From Nitrospirales bacterium (GTDB lineage Bacteria; Nitrospirota; Nitrospiria; Nitrospirales; UBA8639), in NCBI GenBank assembly GCA_029261295.1, contig JAJDBP010000024.1, positions 1 to 64,000 on the forward strand: 64,000 nt of DNA, in the 5' to 3' direction. Positions 26,754 to 33,968 of this stretch are shown here, piece after piece. A model generated the notes under the pieces. It was not told the DNA's origin. It worked only from the letters and a program-made list of their open reading frames with translations, and did no database searches. A program made the translations under genes and the position numbers. Positions within the stretch are counted from its first letter, which is position 1. Each line of letters opens with the position of its first letter.

Positions 26754-27073
26754 AGGCCAAGCTTGTCGGGGCACCTGGACACATGCCGATCTTGCAACGC
26801 GGAAAGCAGGTCATACGGAAGAACGGGCAAACGGTACGACTCACACCCAATCAGTATCTAGGAGCCCGCGTTGAAGCCCCAAGCCTGTTGGTCTTTCAGT
26901 GCCCCAGTTGTAAGGCGTGGTATCGACAACTCTATGCGCTCGGGCCAAAACGGGCGTGTACTGATTGCATTGAATGGCGGGCAGCCAAGCCGCTCTTAAA
27001 GAAACACACCAGCAAGAAAATCAGGGCAACAAATAATACTCCAAGCTTAAAGAGGCTACGGGATAGCCGATAA
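26729..27073 (+). CDS. Small zinc-ribbon protein, basic tail
   Basis: 114 aa overlapping the previous gene by 25 nt. Central CPSC...CTDC zinc ribbon (FQCPSCKAWYRQLYALGPKR, ACTDC) and a Lys/Arg-rich C-terminus (KKHTSKKIRATNN). An internal ATG at 26,741 is an alternative start; neither has a clear ribosome site, consistent with coupling to the upstream gene. Probably nucleic-acid binding; otherwise unknown. Confidence 0.55.
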   Translation: MDKPMPGIKAKLVGAPGHMPILQRGKQVIRKNGQTVRLTPNQYLGARVEAPSLLVFQCPSCKAWYRQLYALGPKRACTDCIEWRAAKPLLKKHTSKKIRATNNTPSLKRLRDSR

Positions 27074-27148
27074 TTGACAGATATTCATCCCAAGACCTGT
27101 CATGTAAGTACGAAAAAGTTAAAAACATATAAATCTGCCCATCCCTTT

Positions 27149-27772
27149 TTAAAACACCTTCGACGGCTTCAGCTTATCCACTCGATCTTTCTCGCTGGTT
27201 GCATTCTGAGCAATTGACGCAATTCTATTTTTGTAGCCTAAAACGGTCATTTCACCATTTTTAAGACTTTCTTCGATCCTGAGAATGGCCGAAGTTGGAC
27301 GATCTCCAACTGTCTTGACGTAGGACACCCCGGCAACTTGGCTTAAAAAATCCACCAACCGGAAAGATCTACGTCTGACAAGAGGCAGGTGAGAATACTT
27401 ATTCAGGTGCCTGCGCCGTATTCTTTTTCCTCTCCACAATGCCTGAGCCTGTCGCTTCTTCTTTAAATCTAAGGGCACATACATTCCAAAGCAGAGGTCA
27501 AACGGTTCGTACCCATTGTCTACCTCTCGAACAAATTCTTGATCCACCAATTTGGCCATCAACCGATGAAACGGTTTCGGGGTCAGGCCCATGGCGATCC
27601 GCACTTCTTCTTGATTGACCACGACCCCCCCTTGAGCATGAGTCACACAGAGGAAGATGACGAACCGTCTGAATTCTGGACCACTGAGGGACATATACTT
27701 ATAGGAAGAGGCAAGTTGGGCAGGGAACCGGAAGGACATATGTGGTCGGGGATCATCAACCAGGAGCGACAT
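27149..27772 (-). CDS. Hypothetical winged-helix-like protein
   Basis: 207 aa from MSLLVDDPRPH, chosen because GGGAG lies 8 nt upstream (a frame to 27,787 adds five residues). The segment FRRFVIFLCVTHAQGGVVVN, QEEVRIAMGLTPKPFHRLMAKLVDQEFV resembles a winged helix (DNA binding). The rest is basic and unrecognised. It converges with the replication block of element A and might be a replication or copy-control regulator; that is inference. Confidence 0.55.
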   Translation of the reverse strand: MSLLVDDPRPHMSFRFPAQLASSYKYMSLSGPEFRRFVIFLCVTHAQGGVVVNQEEVRIAMGLTPKPFHRLMAKLVDQEFVREVDNGYEPFDLCFGMYVPLDLKKKRQAQALWRGKRIRRRHLNKYSHLPLVRRRSFRLVDFLSQVAGVSYVKTVGDRPTSAILRIEESLKNGEMTVLGYKNRIASIAQNATSEKDRVDKLKPSKVF

Positions 27773-27822
27773 GTACCATTCTCCCATGAATAGCTTTCAC
27801 TGAAATCTTCACCACCACAGCC

Positions 27823-27966
27823 TCATCGCTTATCAGCGGTCGTCAGCCACGCCGATTGACCGTCTTCCCGCTCGAGCAATTCCCCCAAGGACCTCCAGCC
27901 GTACATAGTATCAATGGACAGGTCGCACAAGTTCTTGAAATCTTTGGGGTCGATGGGGTCAGGCAT
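27823..27966 (-). pseudogene. Truncated third copy of the MPDPIDRKDF small protein
   Basis: Encodes MPDPIDPKDFKNLCDLSIDT, MYGWRSLGELLERE and then an unrelated end and stop after 47 aa. The first 37 residues match the intact gene at 34,836-35,189; the C-terminal two-thirds are missing. With the frameshifted copy at 5645 this makes three copies in the window. Confidence 0.6.
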
Positions 27967-28183
27967 GGTGAGAGTGTAGCAGGATCAAAAAAAAGCAGCA
28001 TCCCCCAAACACCAAAGCCCAACCCCGTGAGGAGTCAGGCTCTTGTTTGTAACGCCAGGCTGGATGATTTTTTTGACCGTACGGGGTTAGTTTATAACGG
28101 TTTCTTACATGCGGTCAGCTTTTATAAATCTAAAGACTGCTGTCGGCCAAAAGCAGACATCTGAGATGACTATAAGAGCGGAA

Positions 28184-28218
28184 AATGTAACACTTCCCCT
28201 TAGAGAACTGTTACATGG
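28184..28218. repeat. Interspersed palindrome TGTTACAG family, copy 1
   Basis: ATGTAACA ... TGTTACATGG with a diverged centre. Relatives at 31,082, 47,584 and 48,957. Confidence 0.55.
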
Positions 28219-28280
28219 TTAGCTTATCATTGACCAATATGCTCAATATAGTATGCGGCTTGGTGTGAAGGGTCCGTGCG

Positions 28281-28571
28281 ATGGCTGAATGGCGTGTGCT
28301 ACTGAATGGTCGGAATTTCTTGCTTCAGACTGACGGAGAACCAAAGCGCCTCGGCTTCTATACTACGAGATTTGTAGAGGCACAGGACCCCGAGGCTGCG
28401 GAATTGGCTGCAGTCCAAATGGTCAGAAAAGACTCCGCTTTTCAGCTGGTGCTTAATGATCGCTCTGATCCACCCATGATCTATGCCGAAGAAATTGCCG
28501 AGTGTGTTCGCTCAGACTCTGAGTACCCAAACACGGGCTACTCATTTTACGACGAAGAAGACAATTCATAA
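28281..28571 (+). CDS. Hypothetical 96-aa protein
   Basis: MAEWRVLLNGRNFLLQTDGEPKRLGFYTTRFVEAQ-type sequence, then EAAELAAVQMVRKD and an acidic C-terminus (YDEEDNS). No membrane segment, signal peptide or known motif. The pattern is compatible with a small globular alpha/beta protein. It stands alone, followed by an 86-bp interspersed repeat, like other cargo genes of element A. Function unknown. Confidence 0.55.
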   Translation: MAEWRVLLNGRNFLLQTDGEPKRLGFYTTRFVEAQDPEAAELAAVQMVRKDSAFQLVLNDRSDPPMIYAEEIAECVRSDSEYPNTGYSFYDEEDNS

Positions 28572-28816
28572 ATCAAGGGCAAGGTGCAAAGGGCGCACAG
28601 GTTAACATGTCTGCTTTGGGTCGCTTTGCGACCATCACACTTTAAAATCTATTCCCTGCTTCTGAACGGACGCTTACCGGCCAACAGCGGACATTGACGG
28701 ATCGGGCTTCAGCTGCAACAGACAGCGCTGACCGTCAGCGCCATGCTGCGAAAGCACCGAGGCCAGAATGGTATTGAAGTCTGGAACGCCTGTCTGTTGT
28801 CAGCTGCAAGCCCTTG
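28572..28816. other. Intergenic repeat region
   Basis: Holds an 86-bp interspersed hairpin repeat (28,608-28,693) and the long inverted repeat of an attC-like site (28,704-28,813). No gene. Confidence 0.6.
28608..28693. repeat. 86-bp interspersed hairpin repeat, copy 1
   Basis: Ends TGTCTGCTTTGG and CCAACAGCGGACA are near-perfect inverted repeats; inside lie GGTCGC-TTT-GCGACC and a conserved GCTTACCGGCC block. Copies 2 and 3 are at 31,145 and 32,026; half-copies occur at 1-35, 1711 and 33,433. Copies bracket cargo genes. Confidence 0.7.
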
Positions 28817-28822
28817 TTAGCT
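28704..28822 (-). other. attC-like recombination site (imperfect)
   Basis: Read on the minus strand after the PIN-like gene: GCTAACA, then GGGCTTGCAGCTGACAACAG and, after a spacer, CTGTCTGTTGCAGCTGAAGCCC-type complementary arm (28,704-28,725 versus 28,791-28,813). A clear 3' GTTRRRY box is missing (GTTGGCC at 28,677-28,683 is the only candidate), so this may be a degenerate site. Confidence 0.4.
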
Positions 28823-29968
28823 GGCGCTCTGCTGAAGCGCCTCAAGTGCTTCTCTCTCGCGCCAGAGGACCTTGCAGCCATAGTGGTCGTCGAAGGATAG
28901 AGGCGGTCGAGTCAGGGCTGTTCCAAGGAACCGCTCGGTAAGAAAGAAGTCACAGTACGGAAGGGCTGCGGACGCATGGTTGAGATCGAAGAAGTCCGTC
29001 GTTTGAAACCCGCGCTGGCGTTGCCAGCGAATGTAGGCGTGAATTCCTGCCGATATCTCGGCTGTTGGAAGCGATGTGCCAGGCTTTCCGTGACGAAACA
29101 CGTTTGCAAAAACCGTCGCGAGCTCGGTGCGTTTCTCCGCAAGCTCCTCCGACGAGGGCATGGCGCCTTGAGGTTTGCTCTCGCGATAGAGCTGAAGAAA
29201 CACAGCCTGGATGTCGCCCCCGCAGGCGTCGAAGAACCCTGCAATCTCCGACTGAAAGACGGCATCGAAGCTCGACAGTTCTACCTCGTGCGCTTGTGAC
29301 TCGGAAGTTAGTTGGACGGCTAGGTCTTGGAACTCAAAGACCGAAGAAGCCTCGTCAACTTCCGTATCTGTGAGTAATTCTTCAAGGGTAAGCGACCACA
29401 TCACATCCAGGAATGCCTTCTGGAGAACGAGTTCCTCGGCGCTGTCTAGGTCCGGAAGGTTTGGGTACGGTGAGCCGAGAACGTGGCCGACTTTTAGCCA
29501 GACGAAGGCGAGAGGAGGTCCCGGTACCTTCCGTTGCATCGAGGTTGCTGTTAGAAAGTGCCGCAGTTCTGTCTGCACCCGATCGTGTACGTTCTGAATG
29601 GTTGCGCCCAGGCTCAGCGTATCAATCAGTTTCGCTGTAGCTCTTCGGGTCTCCCAATCCGACTGACGGATCAGTTCGAAGAACACACTCTCGCCAATTG
29701 GGCAGAGATGGCTTCCTCTCGCGGTCCAGTCCGTCAGGTTCTCCAGAAGTTCGCGGTGAGAGTCGTCTCTAGGGCGACCCATGGCAGCATCCCGAAGGAG
29801 AATCCAGTACTTCGTGTCGAGGTAGACCCGTGTGCGGGGCAAAACGAGGTCGGCAAGCTCTTGCATTCTTGACGCGAGGTGAGCGGTCAACGACACCCCT
29901 GGCTGCGCTCGGTGTCGTGGAATGAAGTCGACCATAGAGGCCAGACGCGCTTCGGAAATGCTAGGCAT
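28817..29968 (-). CDS. PIN-like domain protein (putative cassette gene)
   Basis: 383 aa. VYLDTKYWILLRDAA near residue 48 and the C-terminal FFDLNHASAALPYCDFFLTERFL resemble the first and last acidic motifs of PIN-like ribonucleases; an intervening acidic ESVFFELIRQ supports this. PIN proteins cut RNA and occur as toxins. The gene is visibly more GC-rich than its neighbours, suggesting separate origin. Its 3' stop is two codons from a GCTAACA box and the upstream spacer carries a good attC-like site, so it looks like an integron-type gene cassette read on the minus strand. No antitoxin is adjacent. Confidence 0.6.
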   Translation of the reverse strand: MPSISEARLASMVDFIPRHRAQPGVSLTAHLASRMQELADLVLPRTRVYLDTKYWILLRDAAMGRPRDDSHRELLENLTDWTARGSHLCPIGESVFFELIRQSDWETRRATAKLIDTLSLGATIQNVHDRVQTELRHFLTATSMQRKVPGPPLAFVWLKVGHVLGSPYPNLPDLDSAEELVLQKAFLDVMWSLTLEELLTDTEVDEASSVFEFQDLAVQLTSESQAHEVELSSFDAVFQSEIAGFFDACGGDIQAVFLQLYRESKPQGAMPSSEELAEKRTELATVFANVFRHGKPGTSLPTAEISAGIHAYIRWQRQRGFQTTDFFDLNHASAALPYCDFFLTERFLGTALTRPPLSFDDHYGCKVLWREREALEALQQSAS

Positions 29969-29979
29969 GTTCGTGCGCC

Positions 29980-30071
29980 AGCTAACGTTATGAATGACTT
30001 ACTGGCTATGCGGCCAGAGTGAGCAACGAACGGCGGCTGTATAGACAGTTAAGTCTATTCTCTTGTTAGGT
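29980..30071 (-). other. attC-like site between two cassette-like genes
   Basis: On the minus strand: ACCTAAC (fits RYYYAAC), an arm AAGAGAATAGACTTA, about 45 nt, the partly complementary arm TAAGTCATTCATAAC, and GTTAGCT. Length 92 bp and box spacing are within the attC range, and it lies immediately after the stop of the Mrr-like gene, as expected in a cassette. No integron integrase is in the window. Confidence 0.5.
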
Positions 30072-30097
30072 TTGACCTGGACATCACTCATAAGTTT

Positions 30098-30853
30098 TCA
30101 ATATCTCTGAAGCCAAGCTTTTAAATCATTAAAATCTTTTAGATCCAATTGGCTTTTCATTAATTCAGCTTCTTTTACTGCGTCCCCCGAAAAGAAGCTG
30201 GTTGTGACGATAACACTTTTCGAAGCCTGTCTTATCTGATGTACACCAAGCACTTCTCGTATAATCCCAACCCCAACCCTGTTGTCAGGGGCGTATCTCT
30301 TGCATTCGATGTGCGTGAGGTAACTGCATACGGCGTTTCTCACGTGAGCGATGATATCCCTGCCTCCATCGCGTGTTGTTTTTGTTAGCTCAACTTCAAA
30401 ACCAAGATCCTCAAGTATGCTCGCCACTAGCTCTTCGAATTTTCTCGGAGCAAGATCATATAGTTTCTCTGGGTTATCTTTGAAGTACTTCTTTATTTCA
30501 TCGTCGATGCTCGAAATTACGAGTTCAGACTCTGTCGAACTCAGGTCTGTTGGAGCCGCGTAGAAGGCTTCTTCAAATGTTCCGCGCTCCTCAATGGCGC
30601 TCATGACTTCTAGGATTTTATCTTCCGCGCCATTCTGGTCTGGGATGCTTACGGCGCCTTCAATATGCCTGTAAACGCCATCTTCATCTTTTGCTAGAAC
30701 AACGTAGGACCAATCTTTATCAAGTGTATCTCTAATTACCGTGCCGGCTATATCAATCTCAGAGCTTTGGAACCATGATCGCTCAGGAAAGATAGCAATC
30801 CTTTGGATTTTTAAATCATTGAATTCTTGCTCGGTAATTCGACGAATACTCAT
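30098..30853 (-). CDS. Mrr-like restriction endonuclease domain protein
   Basis: 251 aa. The C-terminal about 110 residues are an Mrr-type PD-(D/E)XK nuclease: PRKFEELVASILEDLGFEVELT, TRDGGRDIIAH (catalytic D), THIECKRYAPDNRVGVGIIREVLGV (ExK as E-C-K) and KSVIVTTSFFSGDAVKEA. The N-terminal half is a separate unrecognised domain (about 1-130) that may recognise the target. Mrr-like enzymes cut modified or foreign DNA. A second Mrr-like gene is in element B at 45,553. The gene is followed by an attC-like site, suggesting arrival as a cassette. Confidence 0.8.
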   Translation of the reverse strand: MSIRRITEQEFNDLKIQRIAIFPERSWFQSSEIDIAGTVIRDTLDKDWSYVVLAKDEDGVYRHIEGAVSIPDQNGAEDKILEVMSAIEERGTFEEAFYAAPTDLSSTESELVISSIDDEIKKYFKDNPEKLYDLAPRKFEELVASILEDLGFEVELTKTTRDGGRDIIAHVRNAVCSYLTHIECKRYAPDNRVGVGIIREVLGVHQIRQASKSVIVTTSFFSGDAVKEAELMKSQLDLKDFNDLKAWLQRY

Positions 30854-31081
30854 AACTTGAATTAAAATCTAACTAGTGAGTATATTGGTCAGTTTAGCTT
30901 TCTCTCGGATGCAGTATATCCAACTATCCCCAGATCATCTTGACCCCAATTTCTTTATATTTCTCATGACTTAGAAACATCCCAACTCCTTTATAAAACA
31001 CAAATACTGCAAGCTTGGTCAGTATATCCTGCTTAATAAGCGCAAGTCGTTAAGAGCTTAAGGATGAGGTAAAAGGTATCC

Positions 31082-31110
31082 ATATAACAGAATACGCTAT
31101 TCTGTTATAT
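31082..31110. repeat. Interspersed palindrome TGTTACAG family, copy 2 (perfect)
   Basis: ATATAACAGAATA-CGC-TATTCTGTTATAT: a perfect 13-bp stem with a 3-nt loop. It shares the ACAGAAT/ATTCTGT core with the copies in element B. Confidence 0.7.
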
Positions 31111-31144
31111 TTTCCCCGAGGAACGGCTTGTCCTGCCAGAACAA

Positions 31145-31230
31145 TGTCTCCTTTGGGTCGCATTGCGACCATCACGCCTTGGAATCTATTCCATGTTTCT
31201 GAAGGGACGCTTACCGGCCAGAACCAGACA
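31145..31230. repeat. 86-bp interspersed hairpin repeat, copy 2
   Basis: TGTCTCCTTTGGGTCGC, ATTGCGACCATCA, GGAATCTATTCC and GCTTACCGGCC are shared with copies 1 and 3; the ends TGTCTCCTTTGG and CCAGAACCAGACA again pair imperfectly. Confidence 0.7.
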
Positions 31231-31422
31231 TTTCATTTACTTGAGGTAATCGTAGGTCAGGGAATCCTGGGTACTGGTAACGTTTGCTGAGACAGAGAGG
31301 CTTGGAAAAGGTTTGACCTTTTTAATCAGAATAGGTTTAGATAGTTCCTCTATCTGCAATAGAAGCCATTTTTAATAACCTGCTAAGACCAACTATAATT
31401 GTTGCATTGGAAGGAGTTTATT

Positions 31423-31953
31423 ATGGTTAAGAATGACTTAAAGCATCTCGGGCGAGTATTTCGTTCATTCGTCTTTGCCGTAACACTCACCGTGATGGGT
31501 GCTCCACTAGTATTAGCGACCCCAGTGACTTATACGTTTACCGGTGGAGTTGAGGGAACGGCTGTTTTAGATTTCATGCAACCGGATGGTTCGACGACCG
31601 CCGTAGGCGCATATAATTTAACATTCCTTGGCACCACCTATTCTCATAACGATGGCACGGGCGTCAATCTTCGCAGCTCATCCGGGAGCCCAAATGATGG
31701 CATCACATTATGGTCATCCCCTCCCAGCCCAATCGGCCAGCACATCCGTTGGCTTTTTCGTGATCCTCCAGTCGACCTTGTTGGAACTTACACCGCCACC
31801 TTCGTAAGCAACGGCCTAGATCTATCCGCAACCAACGATCATTTTTCCCCTGTCCCTGAGCCCAGCACGATCCTTTTATTGTCAACCGGCCTCTTAGGCC
31901 TAGCTGGCTATCGGTGGCAGCAACGGCGACGTGAGGGGACTCAAGTAGCATAA
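31423..31953 (+). CDS. PEP-CTERM-anchored exported protein
   Basis: 176 aa from MVKNDLKH (GGAAGGAG upstream). A signal peptide (FRSFVFAVTLTVMGAPLVLA, cleavage near residue 33) is followed by a Gly/Thr/Ser-rich beta region. The C-terminal sorting signal is PVPEPSTILLLSTGLLGLAGYRWQQRRR: PEP motif, membrane helix, Arg-rich tail. Exosortase would process it for surface or exopolysaccharide attachment. The mature domain is not recognised. It is bracketed by 86-bp repeats and followed by a strong terminator, i.e. a self-contained cargo unit. Confidence 0.88.
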   Translation: MVKNDLKHLGRVFRSFVFAVTLTVMGAPLVLATPVTYTFTGGVEGTAVLDFMQPDGSTTAVGAYNLTFLGTTYSHNDGTGVNLRSSSGSPNDGITLWSSPPSPIGQHIRWLFRDPPVDLVGTYTATFVSNGLDLSATNDHFSPVPEPSTILLLSTGLLGLAGYRWQQRRREGTQVA

Positions 31954-31979
31954 CTAACCTACTCAGATAGATAGTTAGG

Positions 31980-32018
31980 GAAGCCTCTTGTCGTAATGAT
32001 GAGAGGCTTTCTTTTTGT
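31980..32018 (+). terminator. Rho-independent terminator after PEP-CTERM gene 1
   Basis: AAGCCTCTT / (G)AGAGGCTT stem with about 12-nt loop followed by TCTTTTTG. The same kind of hairpin (AAGCCTCTC ... GGGGGCTT TCTTTTTTT) follows the second PEP-CTERM gene. Confidence 0.8.
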
Positions 32019-32025
32019 GTTAAAT

Positions 32026-32112
32026 ATCCGCTGTGGGTCGCATTGCGACCATCAAGGTAGGGAATCTATTCCATGCTTCTGAACAGACGCTTCCCGGCCA
32101 CAAGCGGTCGTA
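32026..32112. repeat. 86-bp interspersed hairpin repeat, copy 3
   Basis: TCCGCTGTGGGTCGCATTGC, GGAATCTATTCC, CTTCTGAACAGACGCTTCCC; ends CGCTGTGG and CCACAAGCG pair. The end sequences differ from copies 1 and 2 but co-vary to keep the inverted repeat. Confidence 0.7.
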
Positions 32113-32122
32113 TGTCGGAGAC

Positions 32123-32590
32123 TTACTCGGCCTCTGATCCAAATAGCTCTTCGTAAGTTGGATCAGCATGCTCAAAATTTACCCCTTTTCTCACGAGGAA
32201 ATTCCGCACCGCATCAAAATCGGCGTCCGGCGGTATATCGATGCATATGTATGAAGGATTCGCGCCTTCGTAACTACAACTTAATGCTACCAGCTCCTTT
32301 AAGCACTTGTCGGATTCATTGCCATTTTCAACGGGACAGTCAAAGATAATTCTGATCGTGCGGTGTCCCGATTTCTTGACTGTCTCCACGAAGACCGGTC
32401 TTTTTTCCTCTTCGGAATAAGGTGCGCGAACAACGTCCAGCCAAGAAACCGAGTATGCGTAAAAAGGGCTATTTTCAAGCCTATAAAGATCGTCGCCGAT
32501 CTTCGTAGCCCAAGGCGTCTCCACGTTGGCCGAGCCGTCTGAGTCTTCAACGCGAATGACGATCTTTGTCATGTCATCGGATGTAGTCAT
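32123..32590 (-). CDS. DUF4265-like protein
   Basis: 155 aa with the pattern of the DUF4265 family: VETPWATKIGDDLYRLENSP, FYAYSVSWLDVVRA, VKKSGHRTIRIIF, and a C-terminal half with ICIDIPPDADFDAVRNFL. No signal peptide or membrane helix. The family has no defined function; members often occur singly in accessory regions and polymorphic-toxin or immunity settings. An ATG six codons later is an alternative start. The stop is 10 nt from repeat copy 3. Confidence 0.65.
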   Translation of the reverse strand: MTTSDDMTKIVIRVEDSDGSANVETPWATKIGDDLYRLENSPFYAYSVSWLDVVRAPYSEEEKRPVFVETVKKSGHRTIRIIFDCPVENGNESDKCLKELVALSCSYEGANPSYICIDIPPDADFDAVRNFLVRKGVNFEHADPTYEELFGSEAE

Positions 32591-32779
32591 GGATCAATCA
32601 AAGTATCAAAAAAACTTTTTGGCGAACGACTGCTATGGGTCGAATCCCGCCTAGTTCTTTTGAGGGGTAGATACAATGGGGCAAAAATTTTAAGATGGAT
32701 CTTTTAAGTTGTTCCTTGTTACTTGGAATTTTATGGTATTTCTATTATTTGTTCCGAGCAGGAAGAGAAGAGGGTGGCT

Positions 32780-33304
32780 ATGAAGAATGTTTGGAGATTG
32801 GGAAGAAAAAGTCTTGTTTTTTCCTTTGTTGCCAGCTTGCTACTTTTAGCTTTGCCGCTAACAGCTCAAGCCACGCCAATAGCCGATTCCATTAGTGGTG
32901 TTGTCTGGAACGACACTGCTAACCCTAATGGAGTACAGGATTCTGGCGAGCCTGGCATCCCCGGCGTCATAATTAACCTTATGGGCACATTGAATGATGG
33001 CACCGTCACCAATGCTACGACATCTACGACGACCGACGGGGCATTCGATTTTACTACTTTGACACCTGGGGAATATGAGGTCACGGTCGACCCCGGTAGC
33101 CCATCTCTCTCAGGTCTTACCCCTGGGCAGACAGCAAATGCCTATGTTTATACCCTAGCAGCAGGTGACTCATTTCCCAATGCAATTTTTGCTTATGAAG
33201 GGACAGGCACTGATCCTATCCCCGAACCCTCCACCATGTTGTTATTTGGTTCAGGGTTAGCAGGGTTGGTCGGGTGGAGAAAGTGGAAGTCTAAGATCGC
33301 GTAA
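32780..33304 (+). CDS. PEP-CTERM protein with SdrD B/Cna-B-like domain
   Basis: 174 aa from MKNVWRLGRK (GAGGGTGGC upstream; a longer frame to 32,723 lacks a ribosome site). The signal peptide LVFSFVASLLLLALPLTAQA ends near residue 32. An SdrD B-like/Cna-B repeat follows: ISGVVWNDTANPNGVQDSGEPGI, TTTDGAFDFTTLTPGEYEVTV. The sorting tail is IPEPSTMLLFGSGLAGLVGWRKWKSK (PEP motif, helix, basic end). The surface-protein domain with exosortase signal indicates an envelope or biofilm-matrix protein, unexpected as cargo in a defence-rich element. Confidence 0.88.
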   Translation: MKNVWRLGRKSLVFSFVASLLLLALPLTAQATPIADSISGVVWNDTANPNGVQDSGEPGIPGVIINLMGTLNDGTVTNATTSTTTDGAFDFTTLTPGEYEVTVDPGSPSLSGLTPGQTANAYVYTLAAGDSFPNAIFAYEGTGTDPIPEPSTMLLFGSGLAGLVGWRKWKSKIA

Positions 33305-33329
33305 ACACCAATTTTCGATATGTGATTTG

Positions 33330-33368
33330 GAAGCCTCTCATCGAAATGACGGGGGGCTTTCTTTTTTT
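33330..33368 (+). terminator. Rho-independent terminator after PEP-CTERM gene 2
   Basis: GAAGCCTCTC ... GGGGGGCTTTC followed by TTTTTTT. Confidence 0.75.
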
Positions 33369-33443
33369 GTCAAATGGCAAAATGGATGAAGAAGGTTTCC
33401 TTTCACTGCTTTAGCCCGCACCCACTTCTAGATTTCCTCATGT

Positions 33444-33830
33444 CCGCTGTGGGTCGGTATGAGACAATTTCACAGATCCAACACCCAATCCTCTTTTCGT
33501 TTTTTGCCAATGCGACAATTGAACTAATGGTAATCCATAACTTCTCCCCTCCATCTTTGGCCCTACTATCACGAAACGGCAGGATCAAACCCCGCACGGG
33601 CGAACTTATCGCGTGGCAATCCGGCATATTTCACATAGGCCAAGGCTTCGTCTTTGGTTAGGGCCTCCACTCCTTTCCCTTCAGTAGTCCCGGACTGAGT
33701 GCTTTTCGCCCATCGAGAACGTGATCCGCCATGACCGGACAAAAAATATACCCCTTGTAGTGTGCGATACAAATGAGTTTCGTGCCATTTAGGGTCGGAT
33801 TGAGGAAATGGGCATGGCAACGTCACAATC
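33444..33830. repeat. Long direct repeat, copy 2 (partner at 1717-2110)
   Basis: The first about 125 bp (non-coding, 33,444-33,568) are nearly identical to 1717-1837; the rest overlaps the related coding region. It follows a half-copy of the 86-bp repeat (TGTCCGCTGTGGGTCGG). Confidence 0.8.
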
Positions 33831-33880
33831 CGATGTGAGGTGTGGGAACGATAAATTTTGCTCTTGGCTACTTTGGTCAT
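33569..33880 (-). CDS. Hypothetical 103-aa protein (intact relative of 1838-2137)
   Basis: Sequence features: KSKIYRSHTSHRIVTLPCP, KWHETHLYRTLQGVYFLSGHGGS, SRWAKSTQSGTTEGKG, LTKDEALAYVKYAGLPRDKF. No signal peptide or membrane helix. The conserved SRW and ALAYVKYAGL blocks are shared with the decayed copy. No domain is recognised. It lies just upstream (minus strand) of nothing obvious and is separated from the TIR gene by about 90 bp; it may be a partner of that gene, but no evidence beyond position supports this. Confidence 0.55.
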   Translation of the reverse strand: MTKVAKSKIYRSHTSHRIVTLPCPFPQSDPKWHETHLYRTLQGVYFLSGHGGSRSRWAKSTQSGTTEGKGVEALTKDEALAYVKYAGLPRDKFARAGFDPAVS

Positions 33881-33968
33881 AGTGCCTCTTCCATTTGGTG
33901 AAGTACATCTGGAAAAGGCTGAGAGGACAATGCCTCAGGTGAGGGGGGACCGTCTAACGAGCTTCACA

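Larger units (their letters stand above)
30854..31422. other. Intergenic region with palindrome and interspersed repeat
   Basis: Contains a perfect 13-bp-stem palindrome (31,082-31,110) and 86-bp repeat copy 2 (31,145-31,230). The remaining sequence is presumably promoter region for the PEP-CTERM gene; no gene seen. Confidence 0.6.
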
